From: Aurantiacibacter poecillastricola
Lineage (GTDB): Bacteria; Pseudomonadota; Alphaproteobacteria; Sphingomonadales; Sphingomonadaceae
Length of the DNA: 64,000 nucleotides
Reading direction: 5' to 3'
Assembly: GCF_030730945.1 (NCBI RefSeq)
Contig: NZ_JAVAMS010000001.1
Coordinates: forward strand, 1 to 64,000
The translations under genes and the position numbers were made by a program. The notes under the pieces were generated by a model. That model was not told the origin of the DNA and made no database searches. It saw only the letters and a program-made list of their open reading frames with translations. Every line of letters starts with the position of its first letter. Position 1 is the stretch's first letter. This document shows positions 17,605 through 26,624 of the stretch, one piece after another.

Positions 17605-18516
17605 ATGCGGGCTGTGGTTGTCGGAGCGGTAGAAAGTACTGCCGTGCTGGCCGATGCGCTGGCAAGGGCCGATGGCTGGTCAGTGCCCCTTATCGTAACG
17701 CTGCCGAAAGACCTGGAGGCGCGCCATTCCGACTTCGTCGACATGCAGCCTTACGCACAGCGCCTCGGTGCGCAGCTGCATTTCGCCCGAAACTCGAACG
17801 ATGCCGATACCCTTGCCGCCATCGACAAGGCAGAGCCGGACTATATTTTCGTGGTGGGCTGGTCGCAGATCTGCAAGCCGGAGTTTCTGGCGCTGCGTCC
17901 GGGCAAGGTCATCGGCTACCACCCTGCACCCCTACCCCGCTTGCGCGGGCGCGCGGTAATCCCGTGGACTATCCTTCTGGAGGAGAAGATCACGGCCAGC
18001 AGCCTGTTCTGGGTCGATGAGGGCACCGATTCCGGCGACCTCCTATCCCAGCGCTATTTCCACATCGCCAGCGACGAGACGGCACAGGAGCTGTACGACA
18101 AGCACATGCACAGCCTGAAATTGATGCTGGATGACTTGCTGCCGAGAATGGCGCGCGGCGAGGAACCACGTATTGTTCAGGATCACCGCTACGCCACCTG
18201 GGCAGCGCGGCGCACGCCGGCCGATGGCGCGATCGACTGGCAGGCGAGCGCCGCCGAGATCGACCGCCTGGTGCGTGCCGTGGGGCGGCCCTATCCGGGA
18301 GCGTTCACGTTTCGCGGCGAGGCCCGGATCACGGTGTGGAGCACCGCTCTGGAAACGGGCGCCGAACAGTATCATGGCATGCCGGGCCAGATCGTCCGCA
18401 ACGAGGAGGGCGAATTGATCGTGCAGACCGGGGACGGCCTCGTCCGCCTTGTCGAATGGGAGATGGATGGCGCAGGCACGCCGCCAATGCACGCCATCCT
18501 GGGGGAAAGACGATGA
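17605..18516 (+). CDS. Formyltransferase-family protein, catalytic Asn replaced
   Basis: A 303-residue protein of the methionyl-tRNA/sugar formyltransferase fold, which uses N10-formyl-tetrahydrofolate. Residues 102-145 give the active-site region: His106 in G-Y-H-P-A-P-L-P, the R-G-R turn, and Asp142 in D-E-G-T-D-S-G-D. These correspond to ArnA His104 and Asp140. The third catalytic residue, Asn in N-x-H, is Gly104 here by my alignment. The C-terminal domain (about 205-300) is the OB-like part. It overlaps the PIG-L deacetylase by 4 bases, which suggests a two-step change at an amino group of a sugar. It is not the housekeeping fmt, judging by sequence and context. Confidence 0.82.
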   Translation: MRAVVVGAVESTAVLADALARADGWSVPLIVTLPKDLEARHSDFVDMQPYAQRLGAQLHFARNSNDADTLAAIDKAEPDYIFVVGWSQICKPEFLALRPGKVIGYHPAPLPRLRGRAVIPWTILLEEKITASSLFWVDEGTDSGDLLSQRYFHIASDETAQELYDKHMHSLKLMLDDLLPRMARGEEPRIVQDHRYATWAARRTPADGAIDWQASAAEIDRLVRAVGRPYPGAFTFRGEARITVWSTALETGAEQYHGMPGQIVRNEEGELIVQTGDGLVRLVEWEMDGAGTPPMHAILGERR

Positions 18517-19199
18517 CGACGCTTGCGCAAATGGGACGGGTGCTGGTGATCGCGCCGCATCCCGACGATGAAATCCTCGGCTGCGGCGGAACGATGGCTC
18601 GGCTCCTTGCGGCAGGACATGAGGTCCACGTGGTCGTGGCGACCACGGGCCGTCCGCCTGCCTTCTCTGCCGAAAGCGTGGCGAAGGTGCAGGGCGAGAT
18701 GAAGGCCGCGCATGCTTTCCTCGGCGTGACGCAGACACATGTGATCGACCTGCCCGCCGCGGCGCTGGATACCGTTCCGGCAGCCACGGTGAATGCGGAG
18801 ATCGGCAGGATTGTCGATGAAGTGAAGCCGGACACGCTGTTCGTGCCCTTCTATGGCGATGTGCATGGCGATCATCAGCTTGTCTTTACGGCGGCGCTCG
18901 TCGCTGCGCGGCCGCGGCACGCTCATGCGCCAGCGAATATCCTCGCATACGAGACGCTATCGGAAACGAACTGGTACGCGGCGCCCGTGACCCCGGCTTT
19001 CGTGCCCACCGTCTATATCGACATTGCGCAAACGCTCGAGACCAAGCTCGATGCCTTCCGGCAGTTCGAGAGCCAGGTACGTCCCTTCCCGGAGGAGCGT
19101 TCGGTCGAAGCGATCGAGGCGCTGGCGCGCTTCCGGGGATCGACAGTCTATTGCGAGGCTGCCGAGGCCTTCGTCAATGTCAGGCAGATCTTGCGGTAA
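18513..19199 (+). CDS. PIG-L family N-deacetylase
   Basis: A 228-residue zinc-dependent deacetylase of the PIG-L/LmbE family. The metal site is clear: P-H-P-D-D-E at residues 15-20, and H-G-D-H-Q with His118 and His121. Family members remove acetyl groups from GlcNAc moieties in lipids, nucleotide sugars or small molecules. The ATG overlaps the formyltransferase-like stop (ATGA), so the two proteins are translationally coupled. Deacetylation of an N-acetylated sugar followed by acylation by the partner is the simplest reading and is inference. The 3' end is 6 bases from the convergent GT39 gene. Confidence 0.9.
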   Translation: MTTLAQMGRVLVIAPHPDDEILGCGGTMARLLAAGHEVHVVVATTGRPPAFSAESVAKVQGEMKAAHAFLGVTQTHVIDLPAAALDTVPAATVNAEIGRIVDEVKPDTLFVPFYGDVHGDHQLVFTAALVAARPRHAHAPANILAYETLSETNWYAAPVTPAFVPTVYIDIAQTLETKLDAFRQFESQVRPFPEERSVEAIEALARFRGSTVYCEAAEAFVNVRQILR

Positions 19200-19205
19200 G
19201 CCTGC

Positions 19206-20849
19206 CTAGTGTCGCCCTTGCAGCCCCGGCTGCGAAGGGCCGGCAATTAGCGGCTGGCTTCGCAGGTAGAGGATGCCTTCGTCCTTGCGCCGGTCGCCCA
19301 GCTTCACACTCGTCGGGCGGTAATCGTGGGCGCGCGCCCATTCCTCCAGCACGCCGTCGAGATGGTCTTCGGTGCCGATCAGGATCGCTGCGGGCGGATC
19401 GCGCTCGAGGATCGCACCGATGGAACGCGGCGTCGCGACATCGTCGAAAAAGGCCCGGTCCGGCGCGTCGACATATTCCACCGCGCGGTAGATGAACGGG
19501 CCGAGCAGCATCTGCCGGTAGCCGTCTCGCCGCGCTTCCGCGCCATAGGCGGGTGCCAGCGTCAGCAGCCGCCCCTCGTTTCCGGATTGCGCCATCTGCA
19601 CGGCCATGTCCTGCGCGGCTTCGTGCACCATGTTGCCCGTCCAGGTGGATGGGCGCGGCAGGTACCGCAATTCGGGCAGCAGGAGTGGGAGCGACGCGAA
19701 GCTCGCCATCAGCATGACGGTCGCCATCAGCGGTCGCAGTGTTATCCGGCTTGCCTGCGTGATGCAGCCATAGGCCCAGGCGCTGAAGATCAGACCGAAG
19801 GCAATCGGCGGCGCGTAATATTGCGGGAAAGCGGGTGTGGGGACGAAGGAAATCAGCGCTGCACCCACGACAAGCGCGCCCAGCATGAAAAGCGGCCAGG
19901 TCGGCTTTACAGTCTCCGCCTCGTCTCGCGGACGGGCCTCGATCAGCCTCGATATGCCCAGGATGATGGCCAGCAGCAGGATCAGCATGGTGGTGCCGGA
20001 AAGCCAGACCTGCTGTGCGACAATCGCCTTTTCGCGCAGCGACATCGCCACCGGTCCCTCGATCCTGCCATTCGCCGTCCAGTAATCGACATGCGCATCG
20101 CCGTGGAAGTTCACGACGTGGGCGAGGAAATTGGCCGGGTCCTGCGCAAAGAAATAGAATGACGGCAATCCCGCCAGCACCGCTCCAGCGACGAGCGGCA
20201 GTGTCACGCGAAGCAGCCTCTCCTGCAAGGCAAGGCCGGGCGGTACGAGAAGGGCGGCTACTGCAATCGGCGGCACCAGCACGACGTAATTGGCCTTGAG
20301 GCCGATGGCGAAGGAGAGGCAGACGCCCCCCGCAAAGCATGCAAGGGGGCTTGCCGCCTTGCCTGTCGTGCCTCTCAGGAAGAGGTAGAGGCCCAGCAGC
20401 GCAAAAGGCACGGGTGCGAAATTGTTGGTAACCAGCATTCCGGCCGTTCGCAGGAGCAGCGGATCGAGCATCAGCAGGCTTGCGATGAATGCCGCGAACA
20501 GGCGTGAGCCACCAGCCAGCCGCGCGGTCGCATAGAGCGCATAGACACCCAGCCCCCACAGCGCCGCGATCAGCAAGCGCCCTGCGAACAGGAACCGCTC
20601 CACGCCGAACATATCGAAAATGGTGCTCAGCAGCAGCGGGAAGTTAGGCAGGTGCGTGAAATGCACTTCCTCGTAGAGATGCGCCTGTTCTGCCAGATAG
20701 CCCGCTACCAGGTAGAAATGCTCGTCATGCCGCAGGGGATAGGCCATCAGGCGTGCGAAGAGCGCAGCGCCCAGCACGGCCAGCCAGGCGGCAGCGATCG
20801 CCGACTGGTGCCACACTAGCCAGTCCCCCACCCTGTTTGCTGCTAGCAT
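19206..20849 (-). CDS. ArnT-like GT39/GT83-type membrane glycosyltransferase
   Basis: A 547-residue polytopic membrane protein from the ATG at 20849, which overlaps the stop of the upstream acyltransferase gene. Near the N-terminus, A-Y-P-L-R-H-D-E-H-F-Y carries the acidic pair in the first periplasmic loop that is typical of polyprenyl-phosphate-sugar-dependent transferases (GT39/ArnT-like). About ten to twelve hydrophobic helices follow, then a periplasmic tail. Such enzymes move a sugar from a polyprenyl-phosphate donor to lipid A, protein or a glycan on the periplasmic side. The donor could be the product of the HAD-UbiA operon nearby. It is the last gene of the long leftward operon. Confidence 0.85.
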   Translation of the reverse strand: MLAANRVGDWLVWHQSAIAAAWLAVLGAALFARLMAYPLRHDEHFYLVAGYLAEQAHLYEEVHFTHLPNFPLLLSTIFDMFGVERFLFAGRLLIAALWGLGVYALYATARLAGGSRLFAAFIASLLMLDPLLLRTAGMLVTNNFAPVPFALLGLYLFLRGTTGKAASPLACFAGGVCLSFAIGLKANYVVLVPPIAVAALLVPPGLALQERLLRVTLPLVAGAVLAGLPSFYFFAQDPANFLAHVVNFHGDAHVDYWTANGRIEGPVAMSLREKAIVAQQVWLSGTTMLILLLAIILGISRLIEARPRDEAETVKPTWPLFMLGALVVGAALISFVPTPAFPQYYAPPIAFGLIFSAWAYGCITQASRITLRPLMATVMLMASFASLPLLLPELRYLPRPSTWTGNMVHEAAQDMAVQMAQSGNEGRLLTLAPAYGAEARRDGYRQMLLGPFIYRAVEYVDAPDRAFFDDVATPRSIGAILERDPPAAILIGTEDHLDGVLEEWARAHDYRPTSVKLGDRRKDEGILYLRSQPLIAGPSQPGLQGRH

Positions 20850-21979
20850 TGCTTCTGCTGCTCCGGCGCTTTTGGCGGCCCTTCCACCGAGGTTGCAGGC
20901 ATGGACTTGCCCGAGCGGTAGATCTGCTCGCGGAAGTACCAGCGATAGGGACCGATCTCGAACATCTTGTGCGCCCAATGAGTCAGAAGGAGAGTGATCG
21001 GGGTCGTCACCACGAAGAACAGCAGCATCGAGAGTAGCCAGTTCTCCGTGAAGATCCCGTAACGGTCGAACAGGTTGCGCATCGCGAAATAGGTATAGGG
21101 ATGGACGAGATAGAGCGAATAGCTGACCGTCCCCAGATAGGCGATCGGCGCGGTGCGGGCCATGCGGGTGCTGAGGCTCTCGGGCTGGATGGCGAAGTAG
21201 AAATAGGCCACCGTGCTGACCAGCAGGCCCCAGGCATAGGGCGAGGAGATGAACTCGCGGTCGAAGCTCTCGCGGAAATTGGCGGCCAGGTAGATCCAGA
21301 TCAGGGCGAGGATCACCTCGCCGCCGATGATGGCCCAGCTCGGCGGACGGATGTCGCGATCATAGGCGAGGCGGATCAGCATTCCGCCCACGAAGAACAG
21401 CGCCACCGGGTAGCGCACGATGAAGATGGCCGACAGCGCAACCAGCAGGATTGCAGGCAGCAGCTTGCGGGCGCGGATGATGTAGTGGAACGAGAGCGCG
21501 GCCAGTGCATAGAACATCACCTCGTAGGTAAGGCTCCAGGCATTGGGAGTGAGCTGCTCGGTTCCGGTCAGCAGGTTCAGGAAGAAGAAGCCTGCGACGA
21601 TGGTCGTGAGGTTGTTCGACCCCGGGTAGGCATTGGTCCAGGCATTCAGCGCGACGTAGAAAACGCTGAGGACGAAGAACAGCGGATAAAGCCGCAGGAA
21701 GCGCCTCTCGGCAAAGTCCTTCAGCGAGTAGCGCTGGATGCTGGGCAGGATCACGAAGCCGCTGATCGTGAAGAACAGCTCCACACCCCAGACGCCCACG
21801 TTCCACGGGCCGCGCACGAGATCGACGTAAAACTGGTTGCCAGCGTAGATATGTTCGGCCGTCCCGCCCAGCAGGTGCGCGTAGAACACCAGCAGCGATG
21901 CGATCCCGCGCAGGCCGTGCGTCGCGGCATTGAAATCCTTCTTGCCGGGTTTCACAGGATCTGGAGCGCTACTGGCCAT
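20843..21979 (-). CDS. Acyltransferase 3 family (OafA-like), locus A
   Basis: A 378-residue integral membrane O-acyltransferase. The ATG at 21979 opens just before the conserved start of the domain (T-H-G-L-R-G-I-A-S-L-L-V-F-Y-A-H-L); a TTG at 22057 is a less likely alternative. About ten membrane helices are visible. The family transfers acetyl or other short acyl groups to sugars of O-antigens, exopolysaccharides and Nod factors. It sits 128 bases behind the lyase gene and is coupled to the GT39 gene. It may decorate the locus A glycan. Confidence 0.88.
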   Translation of the reverse strand: MASSAPDPVKPGKKDFNAATHGLRGIASLLVFYAHLLGGTAEHIYAGNQFYVDLVRGPWNVGVWGVELFFTISGFVILPSIQRYSLKDFAERRFLRLYPLFFVLSVFYVALNAWTNAYPGSNNLTTIVAGFFFLNLLTGTEQLTPNAWSLTYEVMFYALAALSFHYIIRARKLLPAILLVALSAIFIVRYPVALFFVGGMLIRLAYDRDIRPPSWAIIGGEVILALIWIYLAANFRESFDREFISSPYAWGLLVSTVAYFYFAIQPESLSTRMARTAPIAYLGTVSYSLYLVHPYTYFAMRNLFDRYGIFTENWLLSMLLFFVVTTPITLLLTHWAHKMFEIGPYRWYFREQIYRSGKSMPATSVEGPPKAPEQQKQC

Positions 21980-22107
21980 GGCCCCATTGTCGCGCCTGAT
22001 GCCTTGCAAGACAAAGCAAAGTATGGGGAGTATCAGCGCTTTTAGTGGGTAATCCAAACGTGTTGCCCGCCACGGTATGCATCGCTCCGATCCCCTCGAT
22101 CGCTACA

Positions 22108-23433
22108 TCACTGCGGAAATTGCCGAGCCATTCGCTGCAGGTGCATGAAGTGCAGGAAGCGGTCCAGATGCGTCCAGCCATCGCCATCGGCGCCTTCCCA
22201 TGCATCGGCAATTTCGGGATTCGCGCCGTTCTCCCGCTCCCAGCTATCGGCCATGCCGTCGCCATCGCCATCCCGATAGGGCTGTCCGGCGGCGAGTGCG
22301 GGAAGGTCTCCCGGCGAGCGGCGGATGTGACCGCCCGACCGGCGGACCTCGCTCACGATACGCTCGTCTACCGCATCGCGCGGGAATGTGCCGGCCTGGT
22401 CGAGCACCTGACGCATCGCCTGCTCGGCAGCCACGGGCCGGCTCTGGAGCGGGCATGGAGGGTTGTCGACCAGCGCGGGGGACACCCGGTCCGTTTGCAG
22501 CGGAATGCCGTCCATCACGTTGTCGGCTGCGTAGATCTGGGCCGTTCCCTTCGATCCCTCGGTCGGACGGTCGAGGGCGGCGGCCAGTTCATGGTCGGTA
22601 TCCGGTCCTGCCCGGTAGAAATTGCCCACCACGTTGACCGGCGACCCGCCATAACTCTCCCAGATCTCGGTGAACTGGGATTCGGCGTTGTAGAACACGT
22701 TGTTGACGACATCGACGCAAGAGCCGCGCGGGACGTTCACGTCCGGGTTGCGGTCGCCATTATGCGCACACAGGTTGCGCACGAAGCTGATCTGCTGCGG
22801 GCCGTCCGGGTCGCTGGCGAGAAGGGCGCACTTGTCGTGCGGGGGGATCCCCTCGGCGAACACCGACCAGGAGATCGTCAGCCGGTCGTTATCTCCCCAG
22901 GCGCCGAGATTCTCGTCAAGCGCCCACGACGCGCTGACATGGTCGAGAATGACGTCCTCGCTGTTGGAGATATTGATCGCGTCGTTGCCGCCCCGGCTCT
23001 CGCCGATGAGATCGGCCCGCACGCGGATATGCCGCACGATGACGTTGTGCGTGTCCTTGATGGTGAGCGGAGTGTAGGCCCCCCTCCCCCCGGCATGGGC
23101 GAGCGTGATGCCGTCGCCCGGCGCAGTCTCTCCCGCAATGGTGATGTAGGGATTGCGAATGACCGGGCGCTGCCGGGTGAAACGGATAACGCCCGACACC
23201 TCGAACACGCAGACACGTCGGCCGACAGCCTCGATGCATTCGCGCAAGGTTCCTGCCCCGCGATCCGCGAGGCTGGTAACCTTCATGATCCGGCCGCCAT
23301 GTCCGCCTTCTGCGCCAGCCCCGTATCCTTCGGCCCCGATGAAGGCGGTTCGCCCCTCCACCTTGGGTGCGCATCCCACCGAAACCGCCATGACGGCGAG
23401 AACTGCGGGGAAGAAAAGCTTGCCTCCGATCAT
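22108..23433 (-). CDS. PL1-like polysaccharide lyase lipoprotein (first of two)
   Basis: A 441-residue secreted protein. The ATG at 23433 overlaps the stop of the beta-barrel gene (ATGA). A lipobox ending in S-V-G-C marks lipidation near residue 21. The body is a right-handed parallel beta-helix of the pectate lyase type, with segments such as Y-I-T-I-A-G-E-T-A-P-G, V-I-V-R-H-I-R-V-R and D-V-I-L-D-H-V-S-A-S-W. The C-terminus has a calcium-binding thrombospondin-3-like motif, D-G-D-G-D-G-M-A-D-S-W-E. In this setting it probably trims or cleaves the exported uronic-acid polymer rather than plant pectin (inference). It is related to the protein at 40138-42048. Confidence 0.85.
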   Translation of the reverse strand: MIGGKLFFPAVLAVMAVSVGCAPKVEGRTAFIGAEGYGAGAEGGHGGRIMKVTSLADRGAGTLRECIEAVGRRVCVFEVSGVIRFTRQRPVIRNPYITIAGETAPGDGITLAHAGGRGAYTPLTIKDTHNVIVRHIRVRADLIGESRGGNDAINISNSEDVILDHVSASWALDENLGAWGDNDRLTISWSVFAEGIPPHDKCALLASDPDGPQQISFVRNLCAHNGDRNPDVNVPRGSCVDVVNNVFYNAESQFTEIWESYGGSPVNVVGNFYRAGPDTDHELAAALDRPTEGSKGTAQIYAADNVMDGIPLQTDRVSPALVDNPPCPLQSRPVAAEQAMRQVLDQAGTFPRDAVDERIVSEVRRSGGHIRRSPGDLPALAAGQPYRDGDGDGMADSWERENGANPEIADAWEGADGDGWTHLDRFLHFMHLQRMARQFPQ

Positions 23434-24677
23434 AGCCGTGACCTCAAACCGATCGAGAATACGAAGCTGTCGTATTCGTCGATATCCGCCAATGCATTGC
23501 GCTGCTGATAGGTCGCCGCGGTGTAGACCGAAAAGCGCCTTGTGAGGAGATATTCGAGCCCTACCTGCGCACCACCTGTCCGAAGGTGGCCCTGCTGCGA
23601 TCCCAGATAATAGCGGTCGGTATAGGACACCGTTACCTGGCCCAGCAGATTGTGCCGGATCTCCTGATCCAGCCTCAGCCGGGCAATGGTATCGACGCGT
23701 GTCGTCGCCCCCGATCGCACGGTTGCCACGTTGCCCCGTTCCAGCCGGAAATTGACGGCTGTCCGCGCCCTCGGCTGCCACGTGATCGAGGCACTCGCAC
23801 TCGCTCCGGTATAGGCCGGTATCACGTCGTCCTCCGGATCGGTCCGGAAGATACCAACGCCGAAGTTGCCCTGGAGCCGTGCGCCGAGTTCACGCTCCAC
23901 GCCCACAAGAAGCCCGTAGGTGTTGGCGTCCCGGTCGACCCCGGAAAAGTCCACCGGCAGGCGGAAATCCCGGCTGTTGACGTAGGGCTGCAGGAACACG
24001 TCGAAGGCAGGCGAGATGTTGTAGCCCAGCCTGACAGAGGCTCGATAGGACGTCAGGTCGCGGTCGTCCTCGGCAGGATCGAGCAGGTTGATCTTCTCCG
24101 CACCGAGTTCCGCGCCGAAGCGAAAATCCCCGATAGCCTGCCGATAGCTGGTCTCGGCCAGCAGCAGGTCGATCTTCTGCGGAGGATCGGTCGGTCCGGC
24201 CTGCGTTTCGGGATCGCCCCTGCGCTCGATACTGCGGTCATAGGCGAACAGCGCCTGGAGCTGACGTCCACGCGTTGGAGACAGCCCCATCGCGAGGGAG
24301 CCGCCGAAGGTGTTGCTGTTCTCCCGTTCGGTCTCGAGGTGGCGCGTGAAGCCCCCGTGCACCTCGGCACCGATCGAGCCGGTCGAGACCTGCTGCGTTA
24401 CCGCGATCGACGGGCTGACCAGCAGGCGCAGATCGTCCTGCTCGTTATCAGAGGTCAGGAAGATGTTGCTTGCATAGTCGAGGCGAACATCGGCTTCGGC
24501 AAGGATGGTGGTATTTCCGTCCTGGATACCCTCGTAATCGTAGCCCGGTCGCGGTAGCCGCGGGGGCGCGATATCGTCGTCATCCTGGGCCAGCGCAGGC
24601 ATAGTGGCCGCGGCACTTGCCACGGCCATGACCTGCAGACCGGTTCTCAGCGCTCGAACGCCGCTCATGCGCGTCAT
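23430..24677 (-). CDS. Outer-membrane beta-barrel protein of exopolysaccharide locus
   Basis: A 415-residue protein with a signal peptide ending near A-L-A-Q and then alternating amphipathic strands (R-L-D-Y-A-S-N-I-F-L, A-S-A-S-I-T-W-Q). It ends in V-F-S-I-G-L-R-S-R-L. This matches the outer-membrane beta-barrel (BBP2-like) proteins found in sphingomonad polysaccharide clusters. It lies 11 bases after the Wza-like gene and overlaps the lyase gene, so it probably provides or assists the outer-membrane passage for the glycan. Its exact role is not known. Confidence 0.8.
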   Translation of the reverse strand: MTRMSGVRALRTGLQVMAVASAAATMPALAQDDDDIAPPRLPRPGYDYEGIQDGNTTILAEADVRLDYASNIFLTSDNEQDDLRLLVSPSIAVTQQVSTGSIGAEVHGGFTRHLETERENSNTFGGSLAMGLSPTRGRQLQALFAYDRSIERRGDPETQAGPTDPPQKIDLLLAETSYRQAIGDFRFGAELGAEKINLLDPAEDDRDLTSYRASVRLGYNISPAFDVFLQPYVNSRDFRLPVDFSGVDRDANTYGLLVGVERELGARLQGNFGVGIFRTDPEDDVIPAYTGASASASITWQPRARTAVNFRLERGNVATVRSGATTRVDTIARLRLDQEIRHNLLGQVTVSYTDRYYLGSQQGHLRTGGAQVGLEYLLTRRFSVYTAATYQQRNALADIDEYDSFVFSIGLRSRL

Positions 24678-24688
24678 GGCCTTACCCG

Positions 24689-25258
24689 TCAGAACCAGGT
24701 TTCGTAGACGATGATCGTGTCGCCCGGCAGCAGCATCGTGTCGGCGACGCCTTTGCCCTGGACCGTTTCACCATCGACACGGCGCGTGATGCCGTAATTT
24801 TCGGTTTCGGCGCGGAAGGTATGACCGCCGGCAATGGACACGGCATTGAGGACCGTCATGCCCGGCACGAACGGATAGGCGCCCGGCTGGTTGACCTGGC
24901 CCATCACGAAGAAAGGCCGGTACTGCTCGACCTGCACATTCACATCGGGGGTGACGGCCAGGTCGCGCTCGACCAGCAGCGCCGAGATTTCCCGCTCGAG
25001 CTCGCCCGTCGATCGGCCTTCCACCTGCACGACACCGATCATCGGCACCGAGATCGTGCCGAGGTCGCTGACATTGTACTGGTCTGACATCTCCTGAAAG
25101 CCACCCACCACAAGGCGGATCTTGTCGCCGGATCCCAGCTTGTAGCCAGACGCCGCCTGCGTGGGATTGATCGGGAATGGCTGCAGGTCCGCACCAGGCG
25201 TGGCGCAGGCCGTACACATTGCGAAAAACACGAAAGCCATGAATGTTCTGATAATCAC
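24689..25258 (-). CDS. Polysaccharide export lipoprotein, Wza/GumB-like (locus A)
   Basis: About 189 residues. I chose the GTG at 25258 (M-I-I-R-T-F-M-A-F-V-F-F-A-M-C-T-A-C), which gives a short lipoprotein leader with a positive residue; TTG 25291 and ATG 25240 are alternatives. A poly-export domain opens with Y-K-L-G-S-G-D-K-I-R-L and is followed by one SLBB domain (F-F-V-M-G-Q-V-N-Q-P-G-A-Y-P-F). It ends soon after that, so the C-terminal outer-membrane helix of E. coli Wza is absent. That fits the GumB type, where a partner barrel such as the next gene may complete the pore. Confidence 0.9.
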   Translation of the reverse strand: MIIRTFMAFVFFAMCTACATPGADLQPFPINPTQAASGYKLGSGDKIRLVVGGFQEMSDQYNVSDLGTISVPMIGVVQVEGRSTGELEREISALLVERDLAVTPDVNVQVEQYRPFFVMGQVNQPGAYPFVPGMTVLNAVSIAGGHTFRAETENYGITRRVDGETVQGKGVADTMLLPGDTIIVYETWF

Positions 25259-25312
25259 GACACTAACACTCCCTCTTATCCAAGACGCCAATTCCAGTTT
25301 GCCCGTCGCTCT

Positions 25313-26617
25313 TCATGCTATGGCATGCACTTCTGCGGCGGGACTTTGTGGATATTGACGCTTCTCCCTCTGCAAACATAGCACACCCGCTTGCATCGCG
25401 AATAGTACTGGAATCACCCACATACGGGCATAAATATGCGTGGATGCGTTCGATATGATCAGGAACGCGACGCCTACTGCAAGAACCAGCGCGCCTGCCG
25501 CCCTGTCCGTTGCAAAGCTGCGCAGGCCGATCCAGGCGAAGATGCCCATGGCCAGCAGCCAGCCCAGCAGCGAGAACGGCCCGCCCTCGGTCCAGATCAG
25601 CAGGTAGACATTGTGCACCGGTGCTTCCTCGTCGCTGACGGCACGGAACTGGTCCGCCCCGAGGCCCAGGAAACCCACCTCGTCGGAAAGCTTGATGGCT
25701 TCCTCCACCAAGGCCATGCGCCCCGTATAGGTGCCGGCCTCGGAGATATCGCCGGACTCGGCGGCGCCGAGCACACGCTCCTGGAAAGTCTCGGGCAAGG
25801 TGAAGCCGGAGGCCCAGAGCAGCGAAACGACCCCCACGCATACGACGACAACTTTCCACGCATGCTTGCCATAGGCGGCGAACACGAAAAGCGCGATGGC
25901 GAGCAGGCTACTCGTCAGCCCGGTGACAGAGGCGGTCAGCAGGATGGCGAGGCCCAGCACCAGCATGGAGGGGATCGTCGCCCAAAGCGGCCAGATCCCG
26001 GCTCGCGCGAGGTAAAGCACGAAGGGAACAGTCAGCGAGACGAACGCTGCATTCCTGTTGGCACTGCCAAAAAATGACCCGAGCCTTTCGGCTCCGGTCA
26101 CGAAATTGTGGTTGATCCAGTCCGTACCCGATGGATTGCCTGAATTGAGGTAGAACATGGCGATGCTGAACGCCTCGATCGCCACCACCGTCGCGACGTA
26201 GATCGCTATGAGCGGCAATTGCTCCTGCGGGCGCGGAAGCAGAATCACGAGCGGCAAGATCAGGTAGGCAAAGAGATATTGCGATGAGACGATCCCGAAG
26301 CGGATCGGGTCTCCATTCACGAAGCTGCTGGCACCCAGCCCGGCCAGCATCAGCAGGATGGCGAGGATCCACAAGGGGGTCACGCCGCCGAAGAAGTTCA
26401 CGTTGAGCCTTCCCGTGAACAGCGCGAACGCGAGAGCGATGACGAAGAAGCCATCGCTGAAAGTGAGCTGTATGTCGGGGTGGAAGCGCCACATCATGAA
26501 TGGCAGAAGAGCCAGGCCACCATAGAGCGACCAGCGCCAGACGAGTTCGAACAGCTGGAATTCCGAGACCCGCTCGTAAGGGTTGACTTCGGGAGTACGG
26601 ATGTAAGGTGAGTTCAC
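25313..26617 (-). CDS. Wzy-like polymerase / O-antigen ligase-family membrane protein (locus A)
   Basis: About 434 residues with ten to twelve membrane helices. Upstream reading to 26824 overlaps the sulfotransferase and looks like shadow sequence, so I use the GTG at 26617 (V-N-S-P-Y-I-R). A large periplasmic loop near the C-terminal third contains V-G-F-L-G-L-G-A-D-Q-F-R and A-P-V-H-N-V-Y-L-L-I-W-T-E-G-G. The H-N-x-Y/F-L pattern is the hallmark of the Wzy_C/WaaL family. It probably polymerises the repeat unit on the undecaprenyl carrier in the periplasm. Confidence 0.85.
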   Translation of the reverse strand: MNSPYIRTPEVNPYERVSEFQLFELVWRWSLYGGLALLPFMMWRFHPDIQLTFSDGFFVIALAFALFTGRLNVNFFGGVTPLWILAILLMLAGLGASSFVNGDPIRFGIVSSQYLFAYLILPLVILLPRPQEQLPLIAIYVATVVAIEAFSIAMFYLNSGNPSGTDWINHNFVTGAERLGSFFGSANRNAAFVSLTVPFVLYLARAGIWPLWATIPSMLVLGLAILLTASVTGLTSSLLAIALFVFAAYGKHAWKVVVVCVGVVSLLWASGFTLPETFQERVLGAAESGDISEAGTYTGRMALVEEAIKLSDEVGFLGLGADQFRAVSDEEAPVHNVYLLIWTEGGPFSLLGWLLAMGIFAWIGLRSFATDRAAGALVLAVGVAFLIISNASTHIYARMWVIPVLFAMQAGVLCLQREKRQYPQSPAAEVHAIA

Positions 26618-26624
26618 GATCCGG

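Noticed and set aside
17340..17744. N-terminal extension of the dehydratase
   Set aside because: The extension has Ser/Thr/Arg-rich sequence without domain character and would cover the divergent promoter region. The ATG at 17339 with its AGAAGG fits better.
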